NCBI GenBank assembly: GCA_015680685.1
Contig: MNCI01015984.1
Coordinates: 452,127-516,126, forward strand
Source: Gnetum montanum
Taxonomy: Eukaryota > Streptophyta > Gnetopsida > Gnetales > Gnetaceae
Reading direction: 5' to 3'
DNA length: 64,000 nt
Made by a program: the position numbers and the translations under genes. The notes under the pieces are model-generated. The model did no database searches, was not told the DNA's origin, and worked only from the letters and a program-made list of their open reading frames with translations. This document shows, in pieces, positions 10,041 through 22,184 of the stretch; position 1 is the first letter of the stretch, and every line of letters starts with the position of its first letter.

Positions 10041-11444
10041 CGACGCAGGGGTGTTCACCCGTTGACCAGCGTTGACCAACCCATAAAAAGCCCAAAATGA
10101 TGAATTTCAAACTCCAAATTGAGGCGGTTGAAGCATGTGAAAGGCCTAAACATGGCTAAGGACATGAGGAAGGGAATTAAATATGAAAAAGAGACAAAAA
10201 GAGAAGAATAGGACTCAAAAAGAACTCCATGAGAAATAAATCGAGCGATGGAACCCAAAAACTAGTCAACCATGAAATCCAAAGGAAGAGAGACTTAACA
10301 AGTGGGACAAAGGAAATGTAGGTGGGTCCTCCCCATAGCAGGTCATAGCCTTAGTAGCCCCTGCATAGCCCTCAACATCAGGGTCTGTGGGCCCCGAGGC
10401 CAAGAAATGATGTTCACCAGGTAAGACTCCAACCTAAGAGATCCCGCCAAGGCATCGAAAGCCCATGGATACCATGACATACTTTCACAACATAAAATAG
10501 GTTGTGAGGTGAGTGGCGGAGAGAACGGGATGAAAAGAGAGACGAGAGAATGGTATTCCATTTGTTGGTCACAGGAAACCCCATGTGGAGATGTGGTTAA
10601 GTGACTCGGTAGAACCGTTCCAAAGTTCAGACCCAAAACCATTCGCATTCAGTGACATCGCAGCAATAGATGAAGTCCTGGCCATCCCCCAAGGAAGTAA
10701 GAATGACCTCACAAAGAACCACCACTCCAACAAACGTGAGAAGAAGGAAGTGAAATAGGACAAAGTTAGAGGGGACCAAGGAAGTCCCATAACTAGTGTG
10801 TGTGGCCCGTGAGAGGCGGTCTAAGGGGTGTGCTTTGAATTCCCCCACGATTCATTTTTCTTTTATTTTGTGCGGGGGAACCATACCATGCAAAGACCCA
10901 TGCATGTTTGCATGCATCCGACCAAGGGGTATGCTTTGAATCCTCATTTTATTCATTTAATTTGTTTGTGTGTTTTTTTCGTATTTTTTTTGAATTTTTG
11001 AATTTTTTCAGTGAGGACCACACCATGCAAGGTCGGACTGCCTAGAAGCTTTCATGGAGAGAGACTTGGAATGGGAGGAAATCCGTAAAGACACATCGGA
11101 AACCTAGTGAACAAAACAGAACAATGACTAAAGCGTTCCCCTCGAAATCACACCCAATTCAAACCATTGGGCCATCCCTCAGTTTGGAAACTACACAAAT
11201 CATACATTAATTAAAATGTTGTTAAAGTAAGGGGTTGCATGTGCTCAATAGAAGGGAAACCATGGAGTGGGTGAATGGGTGGATGACATAAACTCACTGT
11301 CGATTTTATGAGTGGAAGGTAGGCGTAAAGTCCAAAAAGGAACCATGAGAGGGCAAAAACTAGACAACTAGGTAGACGAGAGTACATTACCCATCGCAAC
11401 AAAAACCATCCACGCCAAACATCTGAAGAGAATAAGACAATAGA
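10041..11444 (-). other. Copy A: 3' noncoding spacer, truncated
   Basis: Aligns with 22400-23815 of copy B. It contains two direct ~100-bp units, each with a GTGCTTTGAAT/ATGCTTTGAAT start and an ACCATGCAA end (about 10822-10920 and 10923-11040). The spacer stops at 10041 inside the TCGACGCAGGGG motif that in copy B belongs to the U3-like internal promoter, so the promoter and ORF3 of copy A are missing. Confidence 0.75.
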
Positions 11445-11580
11445 TTAGCAATTACGCAAAAAGGGAAAAAATTTATAAAGAAATGAAAAATAAGTAAAGA
11501 AAGGAAAAAATGTACAAAGAAGTGGCAAACGTATAAACGATGGTGAAAAACAAAAAAGTGTAAAACAAAAAATGACAAAA
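11445..11580 (-). repeat. Copy A: T-rich tract after integrase
   Basis: On the plus strand this is A-rich (AAAGAAATGAAAAATAAG and similar); on the coding strand it is the T-rich tract that also follows integrase in E3, E4 and B. Phe-rich open frames here are artefacts. Confidence 0.7.
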
Positions 11581-11748
11581 TGGAAAGGGGTGTAGTGGAA
11601 TGGATCAGCAGGGATGATGGTCTCCCCCACGACTGGCTGGAAAGGAGGAGACACGAAAAATGGAGCGTGGTTGACTAGGCGATGACGAGGTGGTTGCATT
11701 GATTGAATGGAGTTTGCGAAAAGGTTTCAGTTGTTGGTGGTTAACTAA

Positions 11749-13078
11749 CTATGTTCTGGTGGGGTCCATAGGTTTGTGGATGAGCAAGGCCCCAGATGGG
11801 AAGGTTTCAGAGATAATGTAAGGTCCCTCCCACAATGTTTGAAAATTGGTCGGTTGGGATACGTGTGAGGGGTTCCAATACAGTACTTTGTCATCACATC
11901 TAAACGAGACTTTTTGAATTCGAAGATCATGGTGTTTTTTGTTGTAGGCCTTGTGGATCTCATTGGAGGATAGGATCACTAATCGGTTCTCATCTAGCAC
12001 ACTTAGATTGATCAGTCGTTCACGTTGTGCTAGTGGTAGGTCAAGGCCTAAGTCATTGGCGGTGGATAGTGTGCGGAGTTTAGCCTGAATGGGAAGTGTT
12101 GGCAACTTTCCATACACTAACTCATAGGGAGAGTACCCTATAGGAAGTTTTCAAGTGGAGCGATAGGCCCATAGGGCATTGTTAAGCTTAGTGCTCCAAT
12201 CCCTCCTATATTTGCTGATGGTTCGGGTAAGGATCTATCTCCCTATTGGTGACTTCGGCTTGCCTGTTGGCTTGGGGGTGATAGGGAGTTGTGAATTTAT
12301 GTGTTACCCCTAAGTGTTGCATGAGTTTTCGAAAAGTGACACTCGTAAAGTGAGTTCTATTATCAGAAATGGGTGCACGTGGCACTCCAAACCTATTAAC
12401 GATTTGTTGTTGGATAAATCGTGTGGCGATGTTAGAAGAACAGTCGACAACGGCTGCTACTTCAGCCCACTTTGTGCAGTAGTACACAGTGACGATGATA
12501 TATGCCTTTCCGTTGGACAGGGATGTGACGGGTCCCATGAAGTTGATACCCCAAATGTCAAAGGGCTCTAGTGGCTGGATCCACTATTGAAGTCCCTCTA
12601 ATTGTGCTGTCATCCCACTATCCCTCTAGCATCATTTGTAGGAGCAGGTGAACCATTGTGCATCCCTGAAGATAGTGGGCCAGTAATACCCTACAAGCAG
12701 GATCTTAATGGTAGTGCAGCATCCAGCATAGTGGCCCCCACAAGGACCCTCATGAGCATCCTAGAGGATGCACAACGTATCATCATTAGGGACACACCAT
12801 CGAACCAAGCCATCTACGCACACCTTGTAAAGGTGGCCATTGATTTCCATGAAATGCTTGACCTTATGGAGAAATTGTTGTTTCTGCCGATGGTTCCACT
12901 CCTTAGGCAGCTCCTGGGTTGTGAGGTAGGTGAGGATGCGGTTGAACCAAGGGGATTCCTTGGTTTCTTGAGGATCAACCGTGCCTATGAAGAGGAGTTC
13001 ATTTGGAAATTGGTTAGATAAAGGCTCCTCCTCTTCTGTGTCATTCCATCGCAACCGAGACAAGTGGTTAGCAACCAC
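11749..13078 (-). pseudogene. Copy A integrase
   Basis: Integrase inserts the cDNA into the host chromosome. On the minus strand: linker and zinc-finger part (LYKVCVDGLVRWCVP near 12820; HEGPCGGHYAG near 12750), catalytic core with the WGINFMGPV segment near 12540 (Asp replaced by Asn), PISDNRTHF near 12370, and QAEVTNREI near 12240, which keeps the third catalytic acid. A frameshift follows near 12230, and the C-terminal part (DKVLYWNPSHVSQPT near 11880) is in another frame. It aligns end to end with copy B at 24122-25460. Confidence 0.88.
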
Positions 13079-14478
13079 ATTCTTAGTCCCCTTCCATTTA
13101 CCATGGTAAGATCAAACTCCTGAAGAATCACCAGCCACCGGATAATGCGAGGGCTCACCGTTGGTTTGTTCATCAGGAATGAGATAGCACTGTGGTTAGT
13201 ATGCATGAACACCTCGTATCCGAGCACATAGTGCCAGAATTTGCCCAAGGTGAACACCACTACCATCAACTCCTTTTCAGTGGTGGTGTAGTTCAACTGA
13301 ACACCCACAATACTACGGCTTGCACAATAGATATAATAAGGATGTTTCTGCTTGTCACACTGTGTAAGCATAGCTTCCATGGCAAAGTTGGATTCATCTG
13401 TCATAATGTGAAAGGGTCTGGACCAATCAGGGGATCGTAGAATTGGAGTTTCTACGAGTTTCTGTTTTAGCACTTGGAATGCAGATTTGCACTCCTTGGT
13501 CCAAATGAATGGAGTGTCCTTCTTTGTCAGCTCTACCAACAGCTTGGCAATCTTCGAGAAGTTTTCAATGAATCGCCGGTAGTAACTAGTGTGTCCAAGG
13601 AATGACCAAACATCTTTGACAGTACTTGGTTGGTGGGTGATTCCTTGGATTACCCTGATCTTTCCAGGATCTACGTTGATCCTTGTTTGTGAGATGCGAT
13701 GCCCCAACATAATGCCTTCTTGGACCATCAAATGGCTTTTCTGCTAATTGAGCCGCAAATTGGTGTCTACACACTGTTTGAGAACCTGCTCAAGATGGTC
13801 TAAGGCTTACTCGAACATGGCTCCATAGGTGGAGAAGTCATCCATGAAGACTTCTACACCATTGCTGATTTGTTGCTAAAAAATGCTTAGGACAAGGCAT
13901 TGGAACGTAGCGGGAACATTGCACAGGCCAAAGGGCATCTTCTTGTATGCGAAAGTCCCCCATGGACTCGTGAAAGTAGTTTTGGCCTAGTCCTCTGGTG
14001 CTATTTGGATTTGGTTATAACCACTATAACCATCTAAAAAGCTGTAGTAGTGGTGCCCAGCTATGGTATCCAACACTTGGCCCACAAATGGGAGCGGGAA
14101 GTGGTCCTTGAAGGTTACCATATTAAGCAATCAAAAATCAATACAGACCCTCCACTTGCTATCTTTCTTGGGCACAATAACAAGTGGGCTAACCCATTCG
14201 CTATCGGCGATAGAATAAATGAATCCCGCCTTTAGCAACTGTTCGATTTCATCTTTTACAACTTGCTTCAATTTGGGATTCAACCATCTTTGTGGCTATC
14301 ATCGTGGCTTCATGGAAGGGTCAAGATAGATCCGATGCTAGCAGACCCTGGGATCAACTCCAGTCAACTCAGGATATGACCATGTGAATGCAGCAACCCA
14401 TTTGTTTACCACCTCCAACAACTTCTTCTTCTGTTTTGGAGTAAGGGTGGCATTAATGATCCATTTTGCAAAAATTCA
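13079..14478 (-). pseudogene. Copy A reverse transcriptase and RNase H
   Basis: RT copies the element RNA and RNase H removes the template. Minus-strand order: LTPKQKKKLLEVVNKW near 14450, SPLVIVPKKDSKWRVCIDF near 14170, FLDGYSGYNQIQIAPED near 14020, the catalytic FMDDFSTYG at about 13833 (both Asp present), then connection and RNase H with LVELTKKDTPFIWTKE near 13530, PFHIMTDESNF near 13400 and LNYTTTEKELMVVVF near 13280. The FMDDFS form and the tRNA-Asp PBS point to the Athila side of Ty3/gypsy. Several stops interrupt it. Confidence 0.9.
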
Positions 14479-15443
14479 TACTCTAAGTGAGCTGGTAAAG
14501 ACTTTAACTCCAGGGGCTCTTGTTTGAAGCTCTTAGGGATTTCTAGCTATCCCTAGTCATCTTGGTCATCAACAATGGTGACCTGTTGATGAATCTCTTC
14601 CATTTCATCTCTACTATCAATGTAGGCTTGTACAAGCCCCTTTGATGGTTCCATGCACAATATGCTGCTAGCGTCAGCTGTCAGCCACTAGGTGCCTTCT
14701 TGGTTAGTGGCTGTTGCATACAAGCACTATTGAATAGGTGATTCCTTGGTACATCGGCTGCATGCTTGAAGGGATATCTGCTTAGCAGACCATAATTGTT
14801 GCACTCAGTTGCACCTTGAGTCACTGTATGCGATGCATGGAACGCGTTTCTTCTCAACCTTCTCGAAAGGATTTTCCTTGGAAATTTCAAGGGATAGATC
14901 GCAGAGGCCTAGTCATGCGTCCACCGTGCTTAGCTAGGCCCTTCCCATGATGATTGGGAAGTTCCCCTTATAGTTCTCTACACGGATGACCAGGAAATCA
15001 ATAGGGTAGGACCACCCATAGACGGTGGTCACAATGTCCTCCACCAATCCCAAGGGAACGGTAATGGACTGGTCTACCAACTAAAGCTGAATGTTGCTCT
15101 TCTTTAGTGGGGGCAGGTTCTAGTTTTTGTACATATCATGAGAGATCAAATTGATCCCTGACCCTGATTCTAGAAGAGCTTTGCATGGCTCATTCCTTGC
15201 CACCTGAAGATAGAGGAGGGGGCTTCCAAGATTAGTCAATTTTTGGGGAAGATGAACTTCGTTGATCCAGTCGGTCATAGCATGTGTGAGCATGACCATC
15301 TGGACATTGGAGTGTTGTTGTTGTTGGCTTGGAGGCTGCTCTGGCAGTGGAATAGTGGAGGTGCTTGTAGGTTCAAAGGCATTGGCCACAAGTGTATGTG
15401 AGGGTATGTTCAAAGTGTTGGGCTGGAAAAAGGGATGTTTCAA
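14479..15443 (-). pseudogene. Copy A protease and protease-RT linker
   Basis: Aspartic protease that would cleave the polyprotein. The active-site segment reads KALLESGSGINLIS near 15150-15190: the expected catalytic Asp is Glu here, while copy B keeps Asp in the same place. Downstream are YPIDFLVIRVENYKGNFP and IIMGRA near 14950-15010. The linker to RT (14479-14900) is full of stops. Confidence 0.8.
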
Positions 15444-17759
15444 TGGTTTGGGTTCTGATCCACTCGGTTGAGGTGCTGGTTGTAAGTTAATAACCCTCGT
15501 AGCGTTTCATTGCTGCGGCTATGGCGATATCTCTCCTTGCATCGGAGGTGCAGGTGGCAGATGAGTGGGATGTGATGGAGGAGTGGCAGGAGAACATGAT
15601 GGAGGGTATAAGAGATGTGGGTTTTCTCCCTGGGGTGATGGAGATTGAGGGCGAAAATACTTTGGGGGGTGGTAATGACTTTTAAAGGCCGCATGGCTGG
15701 AAAAGTTCCTTGGAGAGACTGGTTGCTGAACATAGTACCCATAAGGCTCTAGCTGTTTGTAAGGGTACTGCTGCCTTGGAGGTGGCATCCCCCATGTTTT
15801 TGGGTGCTGCCACTGTTGGAAGTATTCATACGATTACGGTGGTGCTCCACTTGGATAGTATCCTTGTTGTTGCTAGTGGAATCACCTAGAATTACCTTGT
15901 GGATAAGGTAAGCTTTGGGGTGTTTGCCTTTGTGCCAAGCGGGGGTTTAATGCGTACACCCCAGACTCTTGAAGATGTGACACCACAGGACAACATCCCT
16001 TAGGATGTTCATATTGGCATATGTCACATTCATCTTCCTCCTCGGTGTCAGAGTCTGCAACCTGCTCTGCTACAACAACCTTTCCCTTTCCCTTATATTG
16101 GGCACGTTCAGCTTCCTTCTTTCTGCATTGATCATGGTCATTACCTTGTGCTTTGGACTCCTCTGCAATTTTCAACATGCTTTGGACCCTTTCGTCTAGA
16201 GAGTCCCACATCTTATCCACCTTTGCCGAAATTTTAGATATAAACTTTTGTAACGGCAAAGTATTTCGATTTATCGCTGCTTCCATCGATGATTGTTCCT
16301 CCTCATCACAAAAATGGACTTCCCATTTTCTGAGGGAAGGATCTCGATTGAATTCTACTGCACTCTCCTTTTTTCCGAGTTCTCCTTCCTCGTTGGCCAC
16401 CTGTTCAATGAGGCGTTGCAACTGATGGGCCCTTAGCTCTGACAGTTGCCCCTAGGCGTACATGCCAAGGGTCTTTCACATTTCAAAATGGAGCCCATCA
16501 ATGATGTGGTGAAGCTGTGCCTCTTGAGAGTAACCATAACCAGGGCACCGATGCAACAACGAGTAATACGTGCTCATGGCGGCATCCAAGGGTTCATAAT
16601 TCCCTTGTTTCCAGCCTTGAATTTGCCATCTCAGGTTCGGCACTCTGGAGTACGTTTGATATTTGTCATTGAAAATTTCAAGCATCGTACTCCATCTTCT
16701 GATTGATTTCAGCTCCAAGAACCAGTACCAACTTTCAGCTTCTTTGATGAATGTGCGAGGGAACAGCTTCAGCCTTTGCTAGTTATTGTCAATGTTTTGC
16801 AGGATGCAAGTGTCATGGAACGCCTGCAGGTGGGTCTACAGATCATAGTTGTATCCCCCTTCAAAACTGGGGATGTTGTTCATATCAAGGCACTTGATCC
16901 GACTATCCTTTATGTGCCTACTAGAAATTTGAATTGCCTTAGAGATCTAGAACATACTCTGGATAGCCAACAACAGCTCATCTGAATCATAGTCCTGTTG
17001 AGGACCATGACGTCTGTGACAATTCTGGCTATCTCTCCTTTCATGCCGACGAGCATCATGCGATGGCTTGCGTGTTTCCTTGTGTTTCTCATTCCAATCC
17101 TTCCAAACCTTTTTACCCCCATCCTTTTGCTTCCTCCTATCTTGGTTACGATCAGAGCCTGAGCTGGATGAAGGAGAAGGAGAGCGAGAGGATGGAGAAG
17201 AAGGAGAAGGATCTCTTCCTCTACCCCAATGATGGTCCTGATCATCCCGTTCATCCTCGCTATGTGACCCTCCATCCCCTTGGGAATCTTGGCCACCTAG
17301 ATGCTTGGAATGAATCATGGATTGGAGGATCTGTTGCCCCATGCGAAGTTCGGTTGAATGGGTGTCATGAAAGATGGGATCTCCATCATCTGGTAGCCCT
17401 TGCAAGAATAAGGGGTTACTAAATTGTTTCCCCTTCAACTGTTCATATCTATCTGCCTGCTGCTGATCTCTTGCTCTTTGAGCCTTAGTGGGACGATAGT
17501 CCTGGTAGTCATGGTCATCCATGACATACTCTGCTCCAAGGTTCTGGATGCCCAATCTACCAAGATTGTGAAATAGCATCGCAAGAGCCGATCAGTCAAG
17601 AGGGTGTACAATATTGCCCTTCATGTCCCACCATCATAGATGCTCATCTTGATGTAGGATGAATGTGAAATCAGGGATGTACTCATCGAGATGCTTGTGC
17701 ACCACCTGACACTCTTGTGGCACCAGTGGGGTGGATATCTCCCTCTTGTGAGAAGACAT
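15444..17759 (-). pseudogene. gag: Copy A gag
   Basis: Start ATG at 17759-17757 (MSSHKR), aligned with the copy B start. Parts in order: the N-terminal WWDMKGNIV block near 17620; DYQDYRPTKAQRARD near 17500; a Ser/Arg-rich domain (PSPSSPSSRSPSPSSSSGS near 17160-17210) followed by Lys/Arg-rich sequence; the capsid-like region with LEIFNDKYQTYSRV near 16660; Glu-rich helices near 16380; Cys cluster CDICQYEHPKGCCP near 15990-16030; then a Pro/Gln/Tyr-rich tail. Fewer stops than in E3 or E4, so this is a younger copy. Confidence 0.88.
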
Positions 17760-17908
17760 GCTGGACGTTAGATGGTCCACGTAATCGATGTACCTTAATA
17801 TTGATTTTTAATCCGCCTAGCGTGCATATATATTTCTATCCTGGGTCTGTTCCAATGAGTTGAATGATAATTTCACTAAGGTTAGATGATGCATGTAAGA
17901 CTTAACAA

Positions 17909-17926
17909 TCCCTGGCAACGGTGCCA
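17909..17926 (-). promoter_or_regulatory. Copy A primer-binding site (tRNA-Asp type)
   Basis: On the minus strand TGGCACCGTTGCCAGGGA, one base from the LTR end. It matches the tRNA-Asp complement at 16 of 18 positions, the best preserved in the window along with copy B. Confidence 0.88.
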
Positions 17927-17927
17927 A

Positions 17928-18858
17928 TGATGAGCAGCTAGGTACCCCTACGCCAAACCATACGAATCACGGGCGTTCACACGTGACCCGATCGAATTCT
18001 GTAGATTGTAAGTACTTAACATACACCAGACTCTAACCAGTGAAACTCTGGGTTAGAACGGTCATTGTCTTCCTAACCTCACTTGTGATGTTCTATTTAC
18101 GATGGTTAAGTGAGACTAAGGCTAATGATTTTTATAGCTTTTTGCATATCTTTTGGCGGCTAATTTAAGGTATGAAAGATAAGGAATAAACTATTATCTA
18201 ATCTCTAATTATCCTAACTTGCATTCTACCTATTCCTAGCATAAGTATCTGGTCCCATATTCCAAGCATGTTCTGAGCATCTCCTAACACTTCTGGGCTA
18301 CTAGCTGGTAAGTGTCACTAGGTTTACCAAGTGTTTGATTTACGTTCGAGACGGTCATACTTATGGCCTTTATAAACTACGAATGAACAATAGCGGTTAA
18401 AATAATAATAACAGAAACTTAAGTAATTAACATGTAACTAGAAAAGCATAAATATATTAAACTATTGAATGCATAAAATAGCTAAGTCCAAATGCTGCAA
18501 GGAATGCTTGAATAGTTCGTCTTTATTGCTGTCAAGCCAATGGGCTTAGATACATCAACACTCAAATAAAGAGCCGATCACTTTTCTTACACCTGCTACG
18601 GGCACTTGGAAAATATTGTATCTCCTACGAGAATAAACTACAAGAGCTTCGCTACAATTAATTGAAAGATGCCTAAATGAGGTGGAAGGCCCTCTTATTT
18701 ATAGGCCGAGAAAGGTCGCATCATAAACGGGGCCACGTCGACACAGAAAGGCTACGTCGATGGGCTCGCGTTGATGTGAAAGGCACATCAATGAGCCCAC
18801 GTCGACGTGGCCACGTATACATGGCCTAGTCGACGCAAGACTTAATGACACTTCATCA
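17928..18858 (-). repeat. Shared middle LTR of the A/B tandem
   Basis: 931 bp. On the minus strand it starts TGATGAAGTGTC and ends GCTCATCA, with TATAAATA at 18703-18696. The U3 carries repeated GTCGACG/GTTGATG-type motifs (18720-18836 on the plus strand) instead of GATATC. It has a 3'-type purine tract on one side and a PBS on the other, so it serves both neighbours. Confidence 0.88.
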
Positions 18859-19097
18859 TACCCCCACAACTGAGCAAAAACTCGTCCTCGAGTTACTTTA
18901 CAATTTGGAAGGTATGGATTCTTATTAGGAAGACACATAACTAAAACACGTACATGATACACATGAATTTGACCAAGTGCTCGAGTTACAGAGGAGAACA
19001 AATTACAAAAATGGCGGTGTTCAGAGAAAAAATTGAACAGCTGGTTGGTTGTGGAGCCTTTGCTGTGTAGAATGATGCACAAAATTGCTAGAGAAGA
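18859..19097 (-). promoter_or_regulatory. Copy B 3' untranslated region and purine tract before the 3' LTR
   Basis: Minus strand: the ORF3 stop, about 200 noncoding bases, then GAGGACGAGTTTTTGC and CAGTTGTGGGGGTA directly before the LTR start TGATGAAG. The GTGGGGGTA/ATGGGGGTA tract precedes the 3' LTRs of E3, E4 and the 52020 piece, and is the likely plus-strand primer (polypurine tract). Confidence 0.78.
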
Positions 19098-21952
19098 TCA
19101 CACCATCCCTAGGGGTGGTGGTTCTGACAGACCTTCTCTAGCCTCTGGCCCATGCGTTGGTGGCAGTGCAAATGACGGTTGCGCAGTGGCAACTGCAACT
19201 TCTAGAGGTAGCCAAAAAGCCTCCAAGAAAGCCCTCATGTTTTCTTCTTTGCTTCTGGGGTTGTTCACGGTCCAGGCAGCTTCTCCAATGTGTGCTAGAG
19301 CTGGAACTTCCCAAGGGCATGGCAGCGTTCGAAAGAGTTGTTTTAAATTGACAAACCAGGCTATGAATTGCTTGTGTTCAATGTCGAACACTTGGATTGA
19401 TGCCTGCTGCTGCTGGTAGTCATTCATTCTTCGGGCCAAGTCCTCCACGACTGTGCATTGTCCTTCAAAGCTTGGGTGGAGGACCTCGAGTTCTGTGTTT
19501 GCTGTTGCCAGTTTTTGTTTTGTTGCCTTATGCACCTGGAACTCACCCTCGTATAAGGAATACGAGGTGGCCACTTACTTTTCTAACTCTGACCATGGTC
19601 TCCTAGCTGTGAGCATAGCCAGGCTTGCATATCGAAGGTTGGCCAATTCCATGTATTCTGTCATTTCCTCAATCTGTAGCTCCTTTAGGCAAATTTTTGC
19701 TTTGTTGTAGGCATTCAACCCATCATAGATAGATGACCATACATCGCCTCCCTCTCAAAGCTGCTAGAGCGCTTGGTTCATCTTGGCCTTGGTGACTTGA
19801 ATGTGCTTCTTGTTTACCTCCTTCTACAATCCCACTTAGTCCCTATAATGATTTTTGACTTTTTTGAATTTCAGGGCCTCATTTTTTCAAGCAGCAATCT
19901 TGATTGCAGACTTCTGTCGTAATGCCCAAACCTCCTCCATTGATAGATTTCAATTTTCAGCTGCCAACCTTCTTATGTCTGCGTTCACCCTAGCTAGCTT
20001 CTCCTACTGTTGGTGGATAAAATCTTTCATGTGTTCATTCTCTGCACCAACATTACACATGTGATGAACTTCCACAGTCAGCTGCACGTTCTCCTAGCGA
20101 ACCTCTGCCAAGTCCTTCTCTAAGTGATACGCTCGGGCATCTGCTATGGAATCGTCGAGGATCACTATCTCTCGCTCATCCTCAACAACCTGGAGTTTAA
20201 GCTGAAGTTGCTAAAAAGCTTCATCTCTGGTGATTTCGCAGTTGAGGATGGCTAGATTGGCAAGCTGGGATCTTAATTAGGCTACCTTAGTTGCCAAGCA
20301 CTAAAAAGTGACTTGAGCAGCTTCAAGTTTCCCTTCCAAAACAAGGCTCTTACCCTTTGCCGAGAGCAGTTCCGACTGGGTTGCAGTAATGTTGTCTGAA
20401 AGGTCGAAGACATCCAGATGGAGTTGCTTGGTTCCCACTAGTTGGTCCAAAAGCACTTCATGTTGGGCTACGTTAATATAGCTACGCGAGGTTCCGGCAG
20501 ACACCTGTACATCTTGTAGTCCATGAATGTTTGGTACAGGTGTTGTCGGTGCATTGAGAGCGGTAGCGATTGTGTCAAAAACCACTTCAACTGTAACTTC
20601 TTGTCCTTGGTGCTGCATCACCAGGACTGTCGCCCCTTCACCATCTTCCAAGCAGACCTAGAAGGTAGCAACATTCCCTGAGATTTCGGGGAATAACTGT
20701 TGGGTTGATGTTGATACATCTCGGATGCTTGGATCTGTTTTGGTTGGAACTTGTGCTCGAGCAGTGAAGAATATCATCCTACCTTTTCAAGCAAGCTAAC
20801 TGAGTAAGCCACTTACTCCAGGTGGCTCATGGCAAGGCGATAGACCGAAGGATCTTCTCCTTCACCAGTCCTGCCAAATTGCCCTTGCTGGCTCAAGAGC
20901 ATTTCCTGGATCTCACGGAGGTATTCTGCTATGTTTTGTGAGCTCGGTTGCGTTGTTTGTGTAGGTGGTGGAGGTGGTTGCTACTCCTCCTCTGTCTGTG
21001 TGGCGGTAGGCATTTTATCTTTCATCATTTCTCGCCATGAGGCAGTTGGGGTGTGCTGGATGATATCATTAGAGTATCGTGCTATCCCTGCCCATTTACA
21101 TAACTTTCGGATTAGGCAGGGAAAGGGGAGAGCTCTTCTTCCACGTTCGTTCTCCTCAAACCGTTTTTCAATTTCTAGAAACAACAGTTGTGGAAGACTC
21201 ATGGGAAATTTCCCACTCAAGGCGGCACACGCACAAGCGAAGAAGGCTGTGATTTTGCTGGGTCTTACCGTTGGATTCAAATGGTAAGACGCTATCTTGG
21301 AGTATACTCTCTTCGCCATGGTCAAGGAGCCGAATTCCTTGCGCTCTACCCTGTAGCATTGTTGGATCCATTGTGCCTTCACCTCTGGGTCGGCCTACTT
21401 TGGAATTTCTGCCACATCTGCCCCAATTTCAGGCAACCCCAGAGCTTGCACTATTGCTTCTGAAGAGTAAGAGACATAAATGTCTTTGATTCTTACTCTT
21501 GACCCTGGTTTCCAATTCGTCTAGAAGAGATAGGTTTCTCCTAAGTACCACTCACCGATGGTTGTGATGATTGGCCACATCGGAGAGGTTTGCAATTGGA
21601 GCCTCACGTCTTCTAGAGTGTTCTTGAGGAATGGTCCAAAATTTAACTCTTAGAAGACTATCCGTTGCACCTCGCGTAGCATGATAGCATCAAGGCAGGC
21701 TTGGGTCAAGGTGACCTCAAGCTGTGATGCTATCCCAGGAGTCTCATCCCCTAGCGATTGCACACTGGGAATCTCCTCTTCAGGAATCTAGTGAATAGAT
21801 TCCACCTCAGGTCTTTCGTCGAAGGGCCCAGTTGCATGAGAGCCCTCCGCATACTCTGGCTGTTGCACACCTCGTCCCCTTCCCGTGCATGGATGCTTGT
21901 CCCTTGGTTGAGACAGTCCTTCGTCCCTTGGGTGCCTTAGTTTGGGTGCCAT
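19098..21952 (-). pseudogene. Copy B ORF3: conserved post-integrase gene
   Basis: About 950 codons from ATG 21952 (MAPKLRHP) to TGA 19098, with a few stops and frameshifts. N-terminal part: basic tail, then ELNFGPFLKNTLED near 21650, MWPIITTIGEWYLGETY near 21560, PTVRPSKITAFFACACAALSG near 21230 and the box LPFPCLIRKLC near 21110. These resemble the 'putative plant transposon protein' domain found in Athila-type elements. C-terminal part: VCLEDGEGATVLVMQHQ near 20620, then a long heptad-rich coiled coil (20400-19200) holding EYMELANLRYASLAMLTARR near 19620, and the end block LPCPWEVPALAHIGEAAW near 19290. Same blocks recur in E3 and E7. No signal peptide or membrane segment is evident, so it is not a classic env. 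Function unknown. Confidence 0.8.
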
Positions 21953-22184
21953 CTGCAATCAAACATAACCGTCTGTTAGACCGTTCATAAGTAGTTTAAG
22001 ATGGTCCGTATATACTTTCTCAGTTTGACCAAGTTATGTTAATGCAATAGGCACACCATTAAGTTTCTCGAAGCGTTAAGTTAGGGGTTAGGGCCAAAGT
22101 TTTCGTAATTAACAAACTAATTAATCAATCAATTAGTTATAGTTAGTTTCACAAAGGCATCACCCCCCACAACTGAGAGCATAC
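21953..22184 (-). other. Copy B: putative intron directly before ORF3
   Basis: Minus strand donor CCGGAG|GTATGC at 22184 and acceptor TTTGATTGCAG| ending at 21953, immediately before ATGGCACCC. The acceptor string GATTGCAG|ATGGC is identical in E7 (47213-47225). Length 232 bases. No transcript evidence is available to me. Confidence 0.6.

Noticed and set aside
17928-18858. Middle LTR as a solo LTR or separate insertion
   Set aside because: It has a purine tract on one side and a PBS on the other and no target duplication of its own, so it belongs to both neighbours.
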